DNA of 54,398 nt. It comes from Clostridia bacterium DTU030. Its GTDB lineage: Bacteria > Bacillota > DTU030. Position 1 is the first letter of the stretch; each line of letters starts with the position of its first letter. Position numbers and translations under genes: made by a program. Below are positions 1-7,921 of the stretch, in pieces. The stretch lies in assembly GCA_001513125.1 (NCBI GenBank), contig LFSN01000124.1:8355-62752 (forward strand), given 5' to 3'. The notes under the pieces are model-generated. The model made no database searches, had not been told where the DNA came from, and saw nothing but the letters and a program-made list of their open reading frames with translations.

Positions 1-102
1 TTCCGCCAGGCCCCTTTCCCGGCCGACCCGGAGGAAGTCCTCCAGGTATTCCCGGGTCAAGGGGCCGTTTTCCAGGTGCAGGTGATAGTCAGCCAGCATC
101 AT
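1..102 (-). CDS. PHP-family phosphatase, N-terminal fragment (probable histidinol-phosphatase)
   Basis: Reading the minus strand from an ATG at 102, the frame stays open to the window edge and gives 34 residues beginning MMLADYHLHLENGPLTREYL. The D-Y-H-L-H-L motif is the first metal-binding H-x-H of the PHP hydrolase superfamily. The start follows GGGAGGGAG by a few bases and lies 9 bp after the hisIE stop, so it is the next gene of the his operon. PHP-type enzymes supply histidinol-phosphate phosphatase in many Firmicutes, so the position suggests that job. A second ATG directly follows (99-97). The gene is cut by the window, so the rest of the active site cannot be checked. Confidence 0.75.
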   Translation of the reverse strand, partial: MMLADYHLHLENGPLTREYLEDFLRVGRERGLAE

Positions 103-111
103 GCTCCCTCC

Positions 112-765
112 CTACTTTCGCCTGTTGCCCAGTTCGGCAAAGACCAGCTCTGGCGGCAGTTCCAGATAGCCCAGGGCAAGGAGGCAGTGGAACCACAGGT
201 CGGCCATCTCGTAGATGGTGTCGGCCTGGTTTTTGTTTTTGGCCGCCAGGACTACCTCTACGGCCTCTTCCCCGATCTTCTGCAAAACCCGGTCCAGGCC
301 CTGCCGGGTCAGGCGGGCCACATAGGAGTTCTCAGGCAGTTCCTCCTGGCGCTGGCGGATCACCCGGTATACTTCCGCCAGGATTTCCGGCCCCACCGGG
401 GGTGGGGTTCCTTCCTGGTCCCCTTCCTGGGCCAGGCCCCCTTCCCAGCTTACTTTCCGGTAGAAGCAGGAAGGGGAACCGGTATGGCAGGCCGGCCCCG
501 TCGGGTTCACCCGGTAGAGGACGGCATCGCCGTCGCAGTCCAGGTAGATTTCCTCTACCCGCTGCTCGTTGCCCGATGTCTCTCCCTTGCGCCACAGCTT
601 TTGGCGGCTGCGGCTGAAGAACCAGGCCCTCTTCTCCTGCCAGGTCCGCACCAGGGCCTCCTGGTTGGCATAGGCCAGGGTCAGGACCCGGCCAGTAGCG
701 GTGTCCTGGACAATTACCGGGACCAGGCCCCGGTCGTCGAATTTTATTTTTTCAAGCCATTCCAT
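112..765 (-). CDS. hisIE: Bifunctional phosphoribosyl-AMP cyclohydrolase / phosphoribosyl-ATP pyrophosphatase HisIE
   Basis: This 217-residue protein carries out histidine steps 2 and 3 in the cytoplasm: PR-ATP to PR-AMP, then ring opening to ProFAR. The HisI half (about 1-110) shows the D-C-D-G-D metal site (76-80) and zinc-type cysteines at 77, 93 and 100 in [11 protein letters not shown]. The HisE half (about 125-217) has K-I-G-E-E-A-V-E (163-170) and E-M-A-D-L, the acidic motifs of the pyrophosphohydrolase fold. Fused HisIE is common, and the length is normal. Its ATG lies inside the end of hisF (14-bp overlap), which suggests translational coupling. It is the seventh gene of the his operon. 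Confidence 0.96.
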   Translation of the reverse strand: MEWLEKIKFDDRGLVPVIVQDTATGRVLTLAYANQEALVRTWQEKRAWFFSRSRQKLWRKGETSGNEQRVEEIYLDCDGDAVLYRVNPTGPACHTGSPSCFYRKVSWEGGLAQEGDQEGTPPPVGPEILAEVYRVIRQRQEELPENSYVARLTRQGLDRVLQKIGEEAVEVVLAAKNKNQADTIYEMADLWFHCLLALGYLELPPELVFAELGNRRK

Positions 766-1519
766 CTCTGACCTTCACTCCTCTAGTCTGCAGGTATTCC
801 TTGGCCTGGGCAATGGTATACTGGCGGTAATGGAAGATGGAGGCAACCAGGGCGGCGGCAGCCCTGCCCTGGGTCAGGACTTCCAGGAGGTGTTCCAGCT
901 TTCCCGCCCCGCCCGAGGCAATGACGGGGATGGAGACGGCTTCGGCCACAGCCCGGGTTAACTCCAGGTCGTAACCGGCCTTGGTCCCATCCCGGTCCAT
1001 GCTGGTAAGGAGGATTTCCCCCGCTCCCAGTTCCTCGACCTGCCGGGCCCAGGCCAGGGCATCGCGGCCGCTGGGTCGGCTCCCGCCGTGGGTATAGACC
1101 TCCCAGCGGCTCTCGTCCACCCTCTTGGCATCGATGGCTACCACCAGGCACCGGCTGCCGAAGATTTCGGCGGCCTCCCTAATGAGGTCGGGGTTTAGCA
1201 CTGCCGCCGTGCTGATGGAAACCTTGGCGGCCCCGGCCTGGAGGATCCTGGCTATATCATCTATTGATTTAATCCCGCCGCCTACGGTGAGGGGAATGGA
1301 GAGCTGTTCTGCCGTCCGGGCCACCAGATCCAGCAGGGTCTGCCGCCCTTCGGCAGAGGCGCTGATATCAAGGAAGACCAGTTCATCGGCCCCCTCCCGG
1401 TCATAATAGGCGGCCTGCTCTACCGGGTCGGCAATGTCCTGGAGCCCGGCAAAATTTACTCCCTTCACCACCCGCCCGTCCTTGACGTCGAGGCAGGGGA
1501 TAATCCGTTTTGGCAGCAT
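752..1519 (-). CDS. hisF: Imidazole glycerol phosphate synthase cyclase subunit HisF
   Basis: The 255-residue TIM barrel forms imidazole-glycerol phosphate and AICAR from PRFAR, using ammonia made by HisH. It begins [20 protein letters not shown], with the catalytic Asp of C-L-D-V-K near residue 11. The second catalytic region, T-S-M-D-R-D-G-T-K, and the late phosphate loop V-I-A-S-G-G-A-G are both present. AGGGGGAG precedes the ATG by 6-7 bases. The gene follows hisA after about 24 bp and overlaps hisIE. Its glutaminase partner gene hisH is not beside it, which is unusual because the two proteins form an obligate pair for glutamine use. Confidence 0.96.
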   Translation of the reverse strand: MLPKRIIPCLDVKDGRVVKGVNFAGLQDIADPVEQAAYYDREGADELVFLDISASAEGRQTLLDLVARTAEQLSIPLTVGGGIKSIDDIARILQAGAAKVSISTAAVLNPDLIREAAEIFGSRCLVVAIDAKRVDESRWEVYTHGGSRPSGRDALAWARQVEELGAGEILLTSMDRDGTKAGYDLELTRAVAEAVSIPVIASGGAGKLEHLLEVLTQGRAAAALVASIFHYRQYTIAQAKEYLQTRGVKVRDGMA

Positions 1520-1543
1520 TTTTCTCTCCCCCTTCTGCCTTCT

Positions 1544-2272
1544 TTATTGCTCCCTTTTCAGCCGGGCGAGGGCGGTGGGCAGGTCGATACTGCCGGTGTA
1601 GAGGGATTTGCCCAGGATGGCCCCCACCAGGCCCCTTTCCTCTAACTTCTGCAGGGCCAGCAGGTCGGCCAGGGTGGCAATGCCCCCGGCGGCAATCACC
1701 TGGACCCCCAGCCCCAGGACCCCTTCCAGGGAGTTTAGGTTTGGGCCCTGCAGGGTGCCGTCCCGGCTGACATCGGTGAAGATAATGGTATCGATGCCTT
1801 TCCTGGCCAGCTGTTTGACAAAATCCGCTGCCGTCAGGGAGAGGGTTTCCTGCCAGCCCTGTACAGCCACCTGCCCCGCCCGGGCATCGACGCTGACGAT
1901 GAGCCGCTGGCCGTAGGACGGGACCAGTTTGTCCAAAAAGTCTGGATCGCAGGCGGCCCGGGTGCCTAAAATTACCCAATCCACCCCCAGGGCCAGCACC
2001 TCTTCTATGGCCGCCACATCCCGCAGGCCTCCCCCCACCTGGAGGGGAATTTTCACCGCCGCCCGGATTTTCTCAATTACTGGCAGGTGCTGGGGCCTGC
2101 CGGCGAAGGCCCCGTCCAGATCGATTATGTGCAGCCTTTGGGCTCCCAGGCTTTCCCACTTTTGGGCCACCTCCACCGGATCGTGGGAAAAGACGGTCTC
2201 TTCTTCGGGGCGGCCCTGATAGAGGCGCACACACCGGCCACCTTTTAAATCAAGGGCGGGGATTAAGAGCAT
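1544..2272 (-). CDS. hisA: ProFAR isomerase HisA
   Basis: This is the 242-residue (beta-alpha)8 isomerase that converts ProFAR to PRFAR. The N-terminus MLLIPALDLKGGRCVRLYQG holds the catalytic Asp of A-L-D-L-K. T-D-V-S-R-D-G-T carries the second Asp, and A-A-G-G-I binds phosphate. I chose the ATG at 2272 because AAGGAGG sits 8 bases before it. An ATG at 2308 overlaps the hisC stop as ATGA but has no ribosome binding site, and the extension would contain the Shine-Dalgarno sequence. Only about 32 bp separate it from hisC, where hisB and hisH are usually found. Confidence 0.95.
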   Translation of the reverse strand: MLLIPALDLKGGRCVRLYQGRPEEETVFSHDPVEVAQKWESLGAQRLHIIDLDGAFAGRPQHLPVIEKIRAAVKIPLQVGGGLRDVAAIEEVLALGVDWVILGTRAACDPDFLDKLVPSYGQRLIVSVDARAGQVAVQGWQETLSLTAADFVKQLARKGIDTIIFTDVSRDGTLQGPNLNSLEGVLGLGVQVIAAGGIATLADLLALQKLEERGLVGAILGKSLYTGSIDLPTALARLKREQ

Positions 2273-2304
2273 GGACAATTCCTCCTTGGATATGGTGTCG
2301 GTTT

Positions 2305-3342
2305 TCATCTATTCGGCGAGCAGCCCTTCCTACTCCTTGCCTTGAGGATGGCGGCCAGTTCGGAGAGGAAGAGGGTGTTTTCTTCTTCGGTGCCGATGCT
2401 GACTCGTAGATATTGGGCCAGTTCCGGTATATCGGGATAGTAGCGGACCAGGATCCCCCGCCTCTTTAGCTCTTCCCAGATGGGGCCGGCCGGTTCCGGG
2501 AGGGAGAAGAAAATAAAGTTGGTTTCCGAGGGCAGGGGTGTTACTCCCGGCAGGGCGGCCAGGCCTTCCGCCACCCGCTGGCGCTGGGCAATGATCTCCC
2601 CAAGGGGGGCCAGGAGCTCCCCTTTGTGCTGCATCAGATACCAGGCGCCGAGGAGGGAAAAGAGGCTCATATTGTAGGGGAGAATGGTTTCCTCCAGGCG
2701 CCGGACAATCTGGGGCTGGGCCAGGAGATAGCCGACCCGCAGTCCCGCCAGGCGGAAGGCCTTGGAGAAGGTGCGCAGGATGATCAGGTTTTCGTAGCGG
2801 GGCAGGAGGTGGGCCAGGCTGGAGCCGGAATACTCGGCATAGGCTTCATCGACCACCACCGGGCCCCGGGCCCGCTGGAGGATATATTCGGCTTCCCCGG
2901 CCGGGATGCTGCTGCCCGTGGGGTTGTTGGGGCGGCAGAGAAAGAGGAGGGCTTCTGGGTCGGCCCCTTCCAGGACAGCCAGGAGCTTTTCTACGTCCAG
3001 GGAAAAGCGGGGCGGGGATAGGGGAAAGTTTATGATCCGGCTCCCCACCTGTTTGGCTACAAATTGGTACATGGGGAAGGTGGGGGTGGGGATGACCACC
3101 GGTTTTCCCGGACCGGAAAAGGTCAGGACCAAAAGCTGGATCAGTTCATCGGAGCCATTGCCCAGGAGTACTCCGTCGGGGCTGAGCCCGTTTTCTGCGG
3201 CGATGAGGGCCCGGAGCTTTTCTTTGTGGGGTCCCTCATAACGGTTAAAGGGCAGGTCCCTGGCTGCGGCCAGAATCTTTTCCTTGATGGCCAGGGGTAT
3301 ATCAATGGGGCTTTCATTGGCATCGAGTTTAGCCCTGATCAC
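2305..3342 (-). CDS. hisC: Histidinol-phosphate aminotransferase HisC
   Basis: This PLP-dependent class I/II aminotransferase of about 345 residues makes histidinol phosphate from imidazole-acetol phosphate and glutamate. Visible family motifs are L-D-A-N-E-S-P near the N-terminus, L-G-N-G-S-D-E-L-I, R-P-N-N-P-T-G, V-D-E-A-Y and T-F-S-K-A-F, whose lysine binds PLP. A GTG start at 3342 is preferred because AAAAGGAGG is 9 bases upstream. The ATG at 3351 directly abuts that site and is too close. With the GTG start it overlaps the end of hisD by 14 bp, the same overlap as hisF/hisIE. Confidence 0.94.
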   Translation of the reverse strand: MIRAKLDANESPIDIPLAIKEKILAAARDLPFNRYEGPHKEKLRALIAAENGLSPDGVLLGNGSDELIQLLVLTFSGPGKPVVIPTPTFPMYQFVAKQVGSRIINFPLSPPRFSLDVEKLLAVLEGADPEALLFLCRPNNPTGSSIPAGEAEYILQRARGPVVVDEAYAEYSGSSLAHLLPRYENLIILRTFSKAFRLAGLRVGYLLAQPQIVRRLEETILPYNMSLFSLLGAWYLMQHKGELLAPLGEIIAQRQRVAEGLAALPGVTPLPSETNFIFFSLPEPAGPIWEELKRRGILVRYYPDIPELAQYLRVSIGTEEENTLFLSELAAILKARSRKGCSPNR

Positions 3343-4642
3343 GGTTATCATCCTCCTTTTCGCTGGTGCTGGTGCGGACCAAGAGGGAGCGGGCGTGGCC
3401 CTCCAGGCCTTCGGCCCGGGCCAGGGTGATGACGGTATCTCCCAGGGCAGGAAGGGCCTCTGGGCCTATATAAAGGAGGCTGGATCGCTTTTGGAAGTCG
3501 GCCAGGCCCAGGCAGGAGGCAAAGCGGGCCGTTCCCCCGGTGGGAAGGACGTGGCTGGGCCCGGCGGCGTAGTCGCCCACGGGCACAGGGGCCGCGGTTC
3601 CCAGGAAGATGGCCCCGGCGTTTCTAATTTTAGCGACCAGGGGCCAGGGGTCCTCCAGGGCCAGCTGCAGGTGCTCCGGGGCAACCAGGTTGGCCAGCTC
3701 CACTGCCTCTGCCCAATCCTCTGCCACTACCAGGGCTCCCCGGTCTTCCAGGGCCTGGGCGGCGATCTCCCTACGGGGCAGGCTGGAAAGCTGCCTTTCC
3801 ACCTCCCGGGCCGTGGCGGCGGCGAGATCCGGAGAAGTTGTGATCAGGATAGCCGCTGCCTCCGGGTCGTGCTCGGCCTGGGCCAGGAGGTCGGCGGCCG
3901 CCCAGGCGGGGGGCAGGGAGGCGTCGGCGATTATTACCACCTCACTGGGACCTGCCAGCCCGTCGATGCCCACCACTCCCGCCACCATTTTCTTGGCCAG
4001 GGTGACGTAGATATTCCCCGGGCCGAAGATCTTGTCCACGGCGGGTATGGATTTTGTCCCGTAGGCCAGGGCGGCAATGGCCTGGGCTCCGCCGACTTTG
4101 AAGATCCGGCAGGGACCGGCCAGCTGGGCTGCCACCAGGACGGCCGGGTGCACCCTGCCCTGCTGGTCCGGGGGGGTGCACAGGATTATTTCCTCGACCC
4201 CGGCAACCCGGGCCGGAATGACGGTCATCAGGACCGAGGAAGGGTAGAAGGCCCGTCCCCCGGGTATGTAGATCCCTACACGCTCCAGGGGGCGGACAAT
4301 TTCTCCCAGGACCCGGCCGGGGCCGGGCTGGAGTTTCCAGGCCTCTTCTTCCTGCTGCTGGTAAAAGGCGGTGATATTGGCTGCCGCCTGCCGGAGGGCG
4401 GCGGCGACATCTGGTTCCACCTCCTGCCAGGCGGCTTTGTACTCCTCTTCCTGTACTTCCAGCTCCCCGGGGGAAAGGGTGACCCCGTCAAAGCGGGCAC
4501 TGTATTCCAGGAGGGCCTGGTCCCCCCGGGCCTGGACTTCGGCCAGGATCTCCCGCACCTGTTTCTCCCGTCCGTCCCCTAACAGGGAAGCTTTTTCCCT
4601 GTCCCAGAAAGTGCGAAATTCGCTGCCGGTTAGGAGCCGCAT
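3329..4642 (-). CDS. hisD: Histidinol dehydrogenase HisD
   Basis: The 437-residue enzyme catalyses the last two NAD-dependent oxidations, from histidinol to histidine. The family signature runs through G-P-G-N-I-Y-V-T, V-G-I-D-G-L-A-G-P-S-E-V and the A-E-H-D-P-E-A zinc region. The catalytic A-P-E-H-L-Q-L follows. Length is typical. The ATG at 4642 lies inside the end of hisG (13-bp overlap), so it is probably translationally coupled. The ribosome binding site is a weak G-run (GGGGGGTGAAG). It is the third gene of the operon. Confidence 0.96.
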   Translation of the reverse strand: MRLLTGSEFRTFWDREKASLLGDGREKQVREILAEVQARGDQALLEYSARFDGVTLSPGELEVQEEEYKAAWQEVEPDVAAALRQAAANITAFYQQQEEEAWKLQPGPGRVLGEIVRPLERVGIYIPGGRAFYPSSVLMTVIPARVAGVEEIILCTPPDQQGRVHPAVLVAAQLAGPCRIFKVGGAQAIAALAYGTKSIPAVDKIFGPGNIYVTLAKKMVAGVVGIDGLAGPSEVVIIADASLPPAWAAADLLAQAEHDPEAAAILITTSPDLAAATAREVERQLSSLPRREIAAQALEDRGALVVAEDWAEAVELANLVAPEHLQLALEDPWPLVAKIRNAGAIFLGTAAPVPVGDYAAGPSHVLPTGGTARFASCLGLADFQKRSSLLYIGPEALPALGDTVITLARAEGLEGHARSLLVRTSTSEKEDDNRDQG

Positions 4643-5304
4643 TTTTCTTCACCCCCCGGGTTCTTGCCGTCGACCTGTTCCCTGATTTTTTCTACCAGGG
4701 GCCAGATCCGGTCACTCTTTAACCGGTAACTGACGGGGTTGGCCACCAGGCGGGCTGTACAGCGGGCGATCTCTTCTACTTCCACCAGCTGGTTTTCCCG
4801 CAGGGTGCGGCCGGTGGAGACCAAATCCACCACCACATCGGCCAGGCCAACCTTGGGTGCCAGTTCCGTTGACCCTTGCACGGTGATAATCTCTGCCAGC
4901 ACCCCGACTCGGCGGAAGTATTGGGCCGCGGTGCGGGGATACTTGGTCACCACCCGCAGGTGGTTGCTGCCCCGCTTCTTATAATCCTCCTGCAGGTGGG
5001 CCGGTACCGCCACTACCAGGCGGCAGAAGCCCTCCTTGAGGTCAAAGAGCTCAAAGAGGTCTCCTTCTGCTTCCATAAGGACATCCTTGCCCACGACACC
5101 CAGATCGGCGGCACCCTGGATTACATAGGTGGGGACATCGTCGTCCCTGATAATAAAGAGGCGGATAGCCGCATCTTCCAGGTCGATGACTGCCGACCGG
5201 CCCCATTCCTCGGCAGGGGGGATGGGGACCCCGGCAGAGCGCAAAACGGCAAGGCTCGGCTCCAACAGCCGGCCCTTGGGCAGGGCGATATTTACTACAT
5301 CCAC
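4630..5304 (-). CDS. hisG: ATP phosphoribosyltransferase, short form HisG
   Basis: This 224-residue catalytic subunit makes PR-ATP from ATP and PRPP, the first and feedback-controlled step of histidine synthesis. It begins with a GTG codon and I-A-L-P-K-G-R, and carries A-D-L-G-V-V-G-K-D and the PRPP loop D-L-V-S-T-G-R-T-L. At about 224 residues it lacks the C-terminal regulatory domain of long HisG. Short HisG enzymes need HisZ, and hisZ is directly upstream (about 36 bp gap). GAGAGGAGG lies about 8 bases before the GTG. Confidence 0.95.
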   Translation of the reverse strand: MDVVNIALPKGRLLEPSLAVLRSAGVPIPPAEEWGRSAVIDLEDAAIRLFIIRDDDVPTYVIQGAADLGVVGKDVLMEAEGDLFELFDLKEGFCRLVVAVPAHLQEDYKKRGSNHLRVVTKYPRTAAQYFRRVGVLAEIITVQGSTELAPKVGLADVVVDLVSTGRTLRENQLVEVEEIARCTARLVANPVSYRLKSDRIWPLVEKIREQVDGKNPGGEEKCGS

Positions 5305-5340
5305 AACGGAACCTCCTCTCCTTTAACACTGTCAGTGCAG

Positions 5341-6561
5341 CTAATCATTTTTTTTCACTGGTATTATCTCAATTTCATCTCCCGTCAGGAGGATAACCTC
5401 CCTGATCCCCCTCTGGGCCGCATATTCCAGGCTCTGGTCCAGGGCCACCGGGCGGAGTTCTATTTCTACCCGGTAGCCTTCCCGGCGCAATTCCCTGGCC
5501 TTGATCAGGGCGGCGGTGTAATTGTCTGGTTCCGGTATTACCAAATAATCGGTGGCTGTTGCCGGGGGCAGGGTACCCTGGCTTACACAGAGGTCAAGGA
5601 GTTCGGGAAAGCCCAGGGCAAAGCCGGTGGCCGGCAGGGGGCGGCCGAAATTGGCCAGGAGGCGATCGTAGCGGCCCCCGCCGCCTACGGGGTGGCCCAG
5701 GCCGGGCCCGTAGATCTCAAAGATAACCCCGGTATAGTAGTCGAGATTCCGGACTATGCCCAGGTCCAGGTAGATTTTATCCTCCACCCCGTAGGCCGCC
5801 AGGGCCCGGAAGAGTTTTTCTACCTGGAGCAGCTCCTCCTGGGCCTTTTCCCCCACCTGGTTCAGGAGGTTGGACAAAACCGCCTCGAAGCTGCCGTTCC
5901 CGTGTTTGGTCAGGACCTCCCAGAGGAAGTTCTGCTCCTCCCCGGACAGCCCCGTTGCCCGCAGGGTCCTTTCCAGGCGGACCAGATTTCGTTCCTGCAG
6001 GCAGTGCATGATTGCCTCGCCCTCCTCCTGGCTGAGCTGGGCGTCGGCGAGAATAGAGCGCAAAAAGGCCACCTGGCCGATGCCCACCTTATACTGGCTA
6101 ATGCCCAGCTGGTCCAGGCAGGCGACGGCCAGGGCAATGATCTCGGCATCGGCGCCAATGGAGGGGACTCCCAGGATTTCTCCCCCGGCCTGATAGAACT
6201 CGTGGAGGTGGCCGCTTCCTTCCTTTTGTACCTGGAAGACATTGGCCAGGTAAAACAGCCGCCACGGCCCCTGGCCACCGGCCAGGGAGGTGGCGGTAAC
6301 CCGGGCGATGGGGGTAGTCATTTCCGGCCTGAGGGCCAGGATCCGGCCCCGGTTGTCGCAGAACTTGTAGGCATTTTCCAGGACCCGCCTTCCTACCCCG
6401 GCCTGCAGATGCTCGTAAAACTCAAAACAGGGGGTTATTACCTCGGCATACCCCCACCTTTTGAAGACTGTACTTAATTCCCTTTCCAGGTAGCGGTGGC
6501 GCTCGGCATCCTCCGCCAGATAATCCCTTACCCCGTCAGGCAACAACTCTCCCCGTGCCAT
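5341..6561 (-). CDS. hisZ: ATP phosphoribosyltransferase regulatory subunit HisZ
   Basis: The 406-residue protein is a histidyl-tRNA synthetase paralogue that serves as the regulatory and activating subunit of short HisG. Class II synthetase motifs remain: W-G-Y-A-E-V-I-T-P-C-F-E near the N-terminus, L-R-P-E-M-T-T-P-I-A-R (motif 2 side), and a G-G-G-G-R-Y-D-R-L motif late in the fold. There is no room for the full anticodon-binding domain of HisS, and the operon position next to short hisG supports HisZ over a tRNA synthetase. GGGGAGGAG precedes the ATG. It is the first gene of the operon, about 64 bases after the predicted transcription start. Confidence 0.92.
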   Translation of the reverse strand: MARGELLPDGVRDYLAEDAERHRYLERELSTVFKRWGYAEVITPCFEFYEHLQAGVGRRVLENAYKFCDNRGRILALRPEMTTPIARVTATSLAGGQGPWRLFYLANVFQVQKEGSGHLHEFYQAGGEILGVPSIGADAEIIALAVACLDQLGISQYKVGIGQVAFLRSILADAQLSQEEGEAIMHCLQERNLVRLERTLRATGLSGEEQNFLWEVLTKHGNGSFEAVLSNLLNQVGEKAQEELLQVEKLFRALAAYGVEDKIYLDLGIVRNLDYYTGVIFEIYGPGLGHPVGGGGRYDRLLANFGRPLPATGFALGFPELLDLCVSQGTLPPATATDYLVIPEPDNYTAALIKARELRREGYRVEIELRPVALDQSLEYAAQRGIREVILLTGDEIEIIPVKKND

Positions 6562-6619
6562 CTCTTCTCCTCCCCATAATAAAAAAAGTGCCAGATGCTT
6601 TAGTCTGGTAACGAATTAA

Positions 6620-6661
6620 TATACTAAAATTAGTATAGCACCTTTCCCTCCGGGGAGTCAA
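6620..6661 (-). promoter_or_regulatory. his operon promoter with overlapping palindromic operator
   Basis: On the minus strand TTGACT (6661-6656) and TATACT (6637-6632) are separated by 18 bp, a good housekeeping promoter. An 18-bp inverted repeat, TATACTAA-AA-TTAGTATA, occupies 6620-6637 and covers the -10 box. A repressor bound there would block transcription. The leader to the hisZ start is only about 64 bases, too short for a T-box, so control by a DNA-binding repressor is more likely. A TrpR-family regulator (HisR/YerC) is a candidate from known Firmicute biology, but the match is an inference. Confidence 0.75.
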
Positions 6662-6717
6662 CCATCATTTGGCAAAGTAAGTTATGGCTGTTAAACAAGG
6701 AGCCCAGCCGGGAACCA

Positions 6718-7716
6718 TCAGCCGGGCAGCCCAATTTCACCGGCATAGTTGGTGAGCATGATACGGGTGACTTCCTCTAAATCATCCCCCTGTCCCAGGG
6801 CCCACATGAGTTTGGCCACCAGGGCCTCGGTGGCCATGTCATAGGCCGGGATCACCCCGGTTTTCAAGGCCTTCCGGCCCACTTCATAGACGCTGAGGTC
6901 GGCCTCGCCCCACAGGCACTGGCTGGTGATGGCCACAGCCAGGCCTGCTGTCACCAGCTCCTCCAGCCCGGGCAGCAGGTTGCGGCCCTGAAAGGGTACG
7001 CCGCCCAGGCCGAAGGCTTCAATCACCAGGCCCCGGTAGCCCAGGTCCTTGATGGCGGTCAGGAGTTCCGGTCTGGTGCCCGGGATCAGTTTGAGGAGGG
7101 CCACCTGGGGACAGAGGCTGGTATTGAGGGAGGGGGAGCCGGCGGCAAGCTGGGTGGGCCGCTGCCGGTAGGTTATCTGGCCCGCCTTGACCCTGGCCAC
7201 CTCGGAGCAGTTGATGCTGGCAAAGGCCTGGAAATCCCTGGTGTGGATTTTGGAGGCCCGGCAGCCTCGGATCACTTTGCCGCCGAAGACGACATACACG
7301 CCCGGGATGCTGTCACAGGCGACACAGAAGGCATCGTAGATATTCCCGGGGGCGTCGCTGCCGGCTTCCCCCATGGGGATCTGGGAGCCGGTAAGGATCA
7401 CCGGCTTTTTGATCTTCTGAAGCATAAAGCTTAAGGCCGCAGCGGTGTAGGCCATGGTGTCGGTGCCGTGGGCTATTACCACCCCGTCGTAATTGTCCAG
7501 GGCTAAAAAGGCAGCCTCGGCTATGGTAACCCAGTTTTCCGGCTGCATATTGGAACTGTCCATATTCAAGAGGGGACGGATGTCAATGTGGCAGAGGCGG
7601 GCTAACCCTGGCACCGCCTGCAATAAATCCTCCCCGGACTGGGCAGGGGCCAGCCCCTCCTTCCCCGGCGCCGAGGCGATGGTCCCCCCGGTGGTGATAA
7701 AGAGAATCTTTTTCAT
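6718..7716 (-). CDS. L-asparaginase, type I/II fold
   Basis: The 332-residue protein hydrolyses L-asparagine to aspartate and ammonia. It begins MKKILFITTGGTIAS, with the nucleophile Thr12 in the T-G-G-T-I motif. The second signature I-A-H-G-T-D-T-M-A-Y-T-A carries Thr85-Asp86, and a Lys-containing S-K-I-H-T-R-D-F loop follows near 160. There is no signal peptide, so it is probably cytoplasmic. I chose the ATG at 7716 because AAGGAGA lies 7 bases before it and the family begins there; an upstream extension to 7785 has no support. It lies just upstream of the his promoter, on the same strand. Confidence 0.92.
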   Translation of the reverse strand: MKKILFITTGGTIASAPGKEGLAPAQSGEDLLQAVPGLARLCHIDIRPLLNMDSSNMQPENWVTIAEAAFLALDNYDGVVIAHGTDTMAYTAAALSFMLQKIKKPVILTGSQIPMGEAGSDAPGNIYDAFCVACDSIPGVYVVFGGKVIRGCRASKIHTRDFQAFASINCSEVARVKAGQITYRQRPTQLAAGSPSLNTSLCPQVALLKLIPGTRPELLTAIKDLGYRGLVIEAFGLGGVPFQGRNLLPGLEELVTAGLAVAITSQCLWGEADLSVYEVGRKALKTGVIPAYDMATEALVAKLMWALGQGDDLEEVTRIMLTNYAGEIGLPG

Positions 7717-7888
7717 TTCTCTGTCTCCTTTTCCACTTTTTTCTTTTGACCAGTGGTGGCCCAATTGGGCTCCGGGCCAGGTCATGGGGATTTATTTCGC
7801 TCTTAATACAATTAAGCCCTTCTGCCCATATCTGAAGAATGGTAATAGAAATACAAGGGCCAGGAGACAATGGACGGGATATAATCAA

Positions 7889-7913
7889 GGCCCGGTTTAA
7901 AAGCTACCGGGCC
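7889..7913 (-). terminator. Hairpin terminator after the polysaccharide deacetylase
   Basis: A perfect 8-bp stem GGCCCGGT/ACCGGGCC with a 9-base loop lies just past the stop of the minus-strand deacetylase. The tail TTGATTAT is only moderately T-rich, so termination may be partial. Confidence 0.6.
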
Positions 7914-7921
7914 AGCCCTTC

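Noticed and set aside
3284-6477. Long open frames on the plus strand opposite hisD, hisG and hisZ
   Set aside because: They mirror codon bias of GC-rich genes, have no ribosome sites or recognisable domains, and lie antisense to clear enzymes.
6562-6625. T-box in the his leader
   Set aside because: The leader is only about 64 bases, with no specifier stem or TGG-type T-box sequence.
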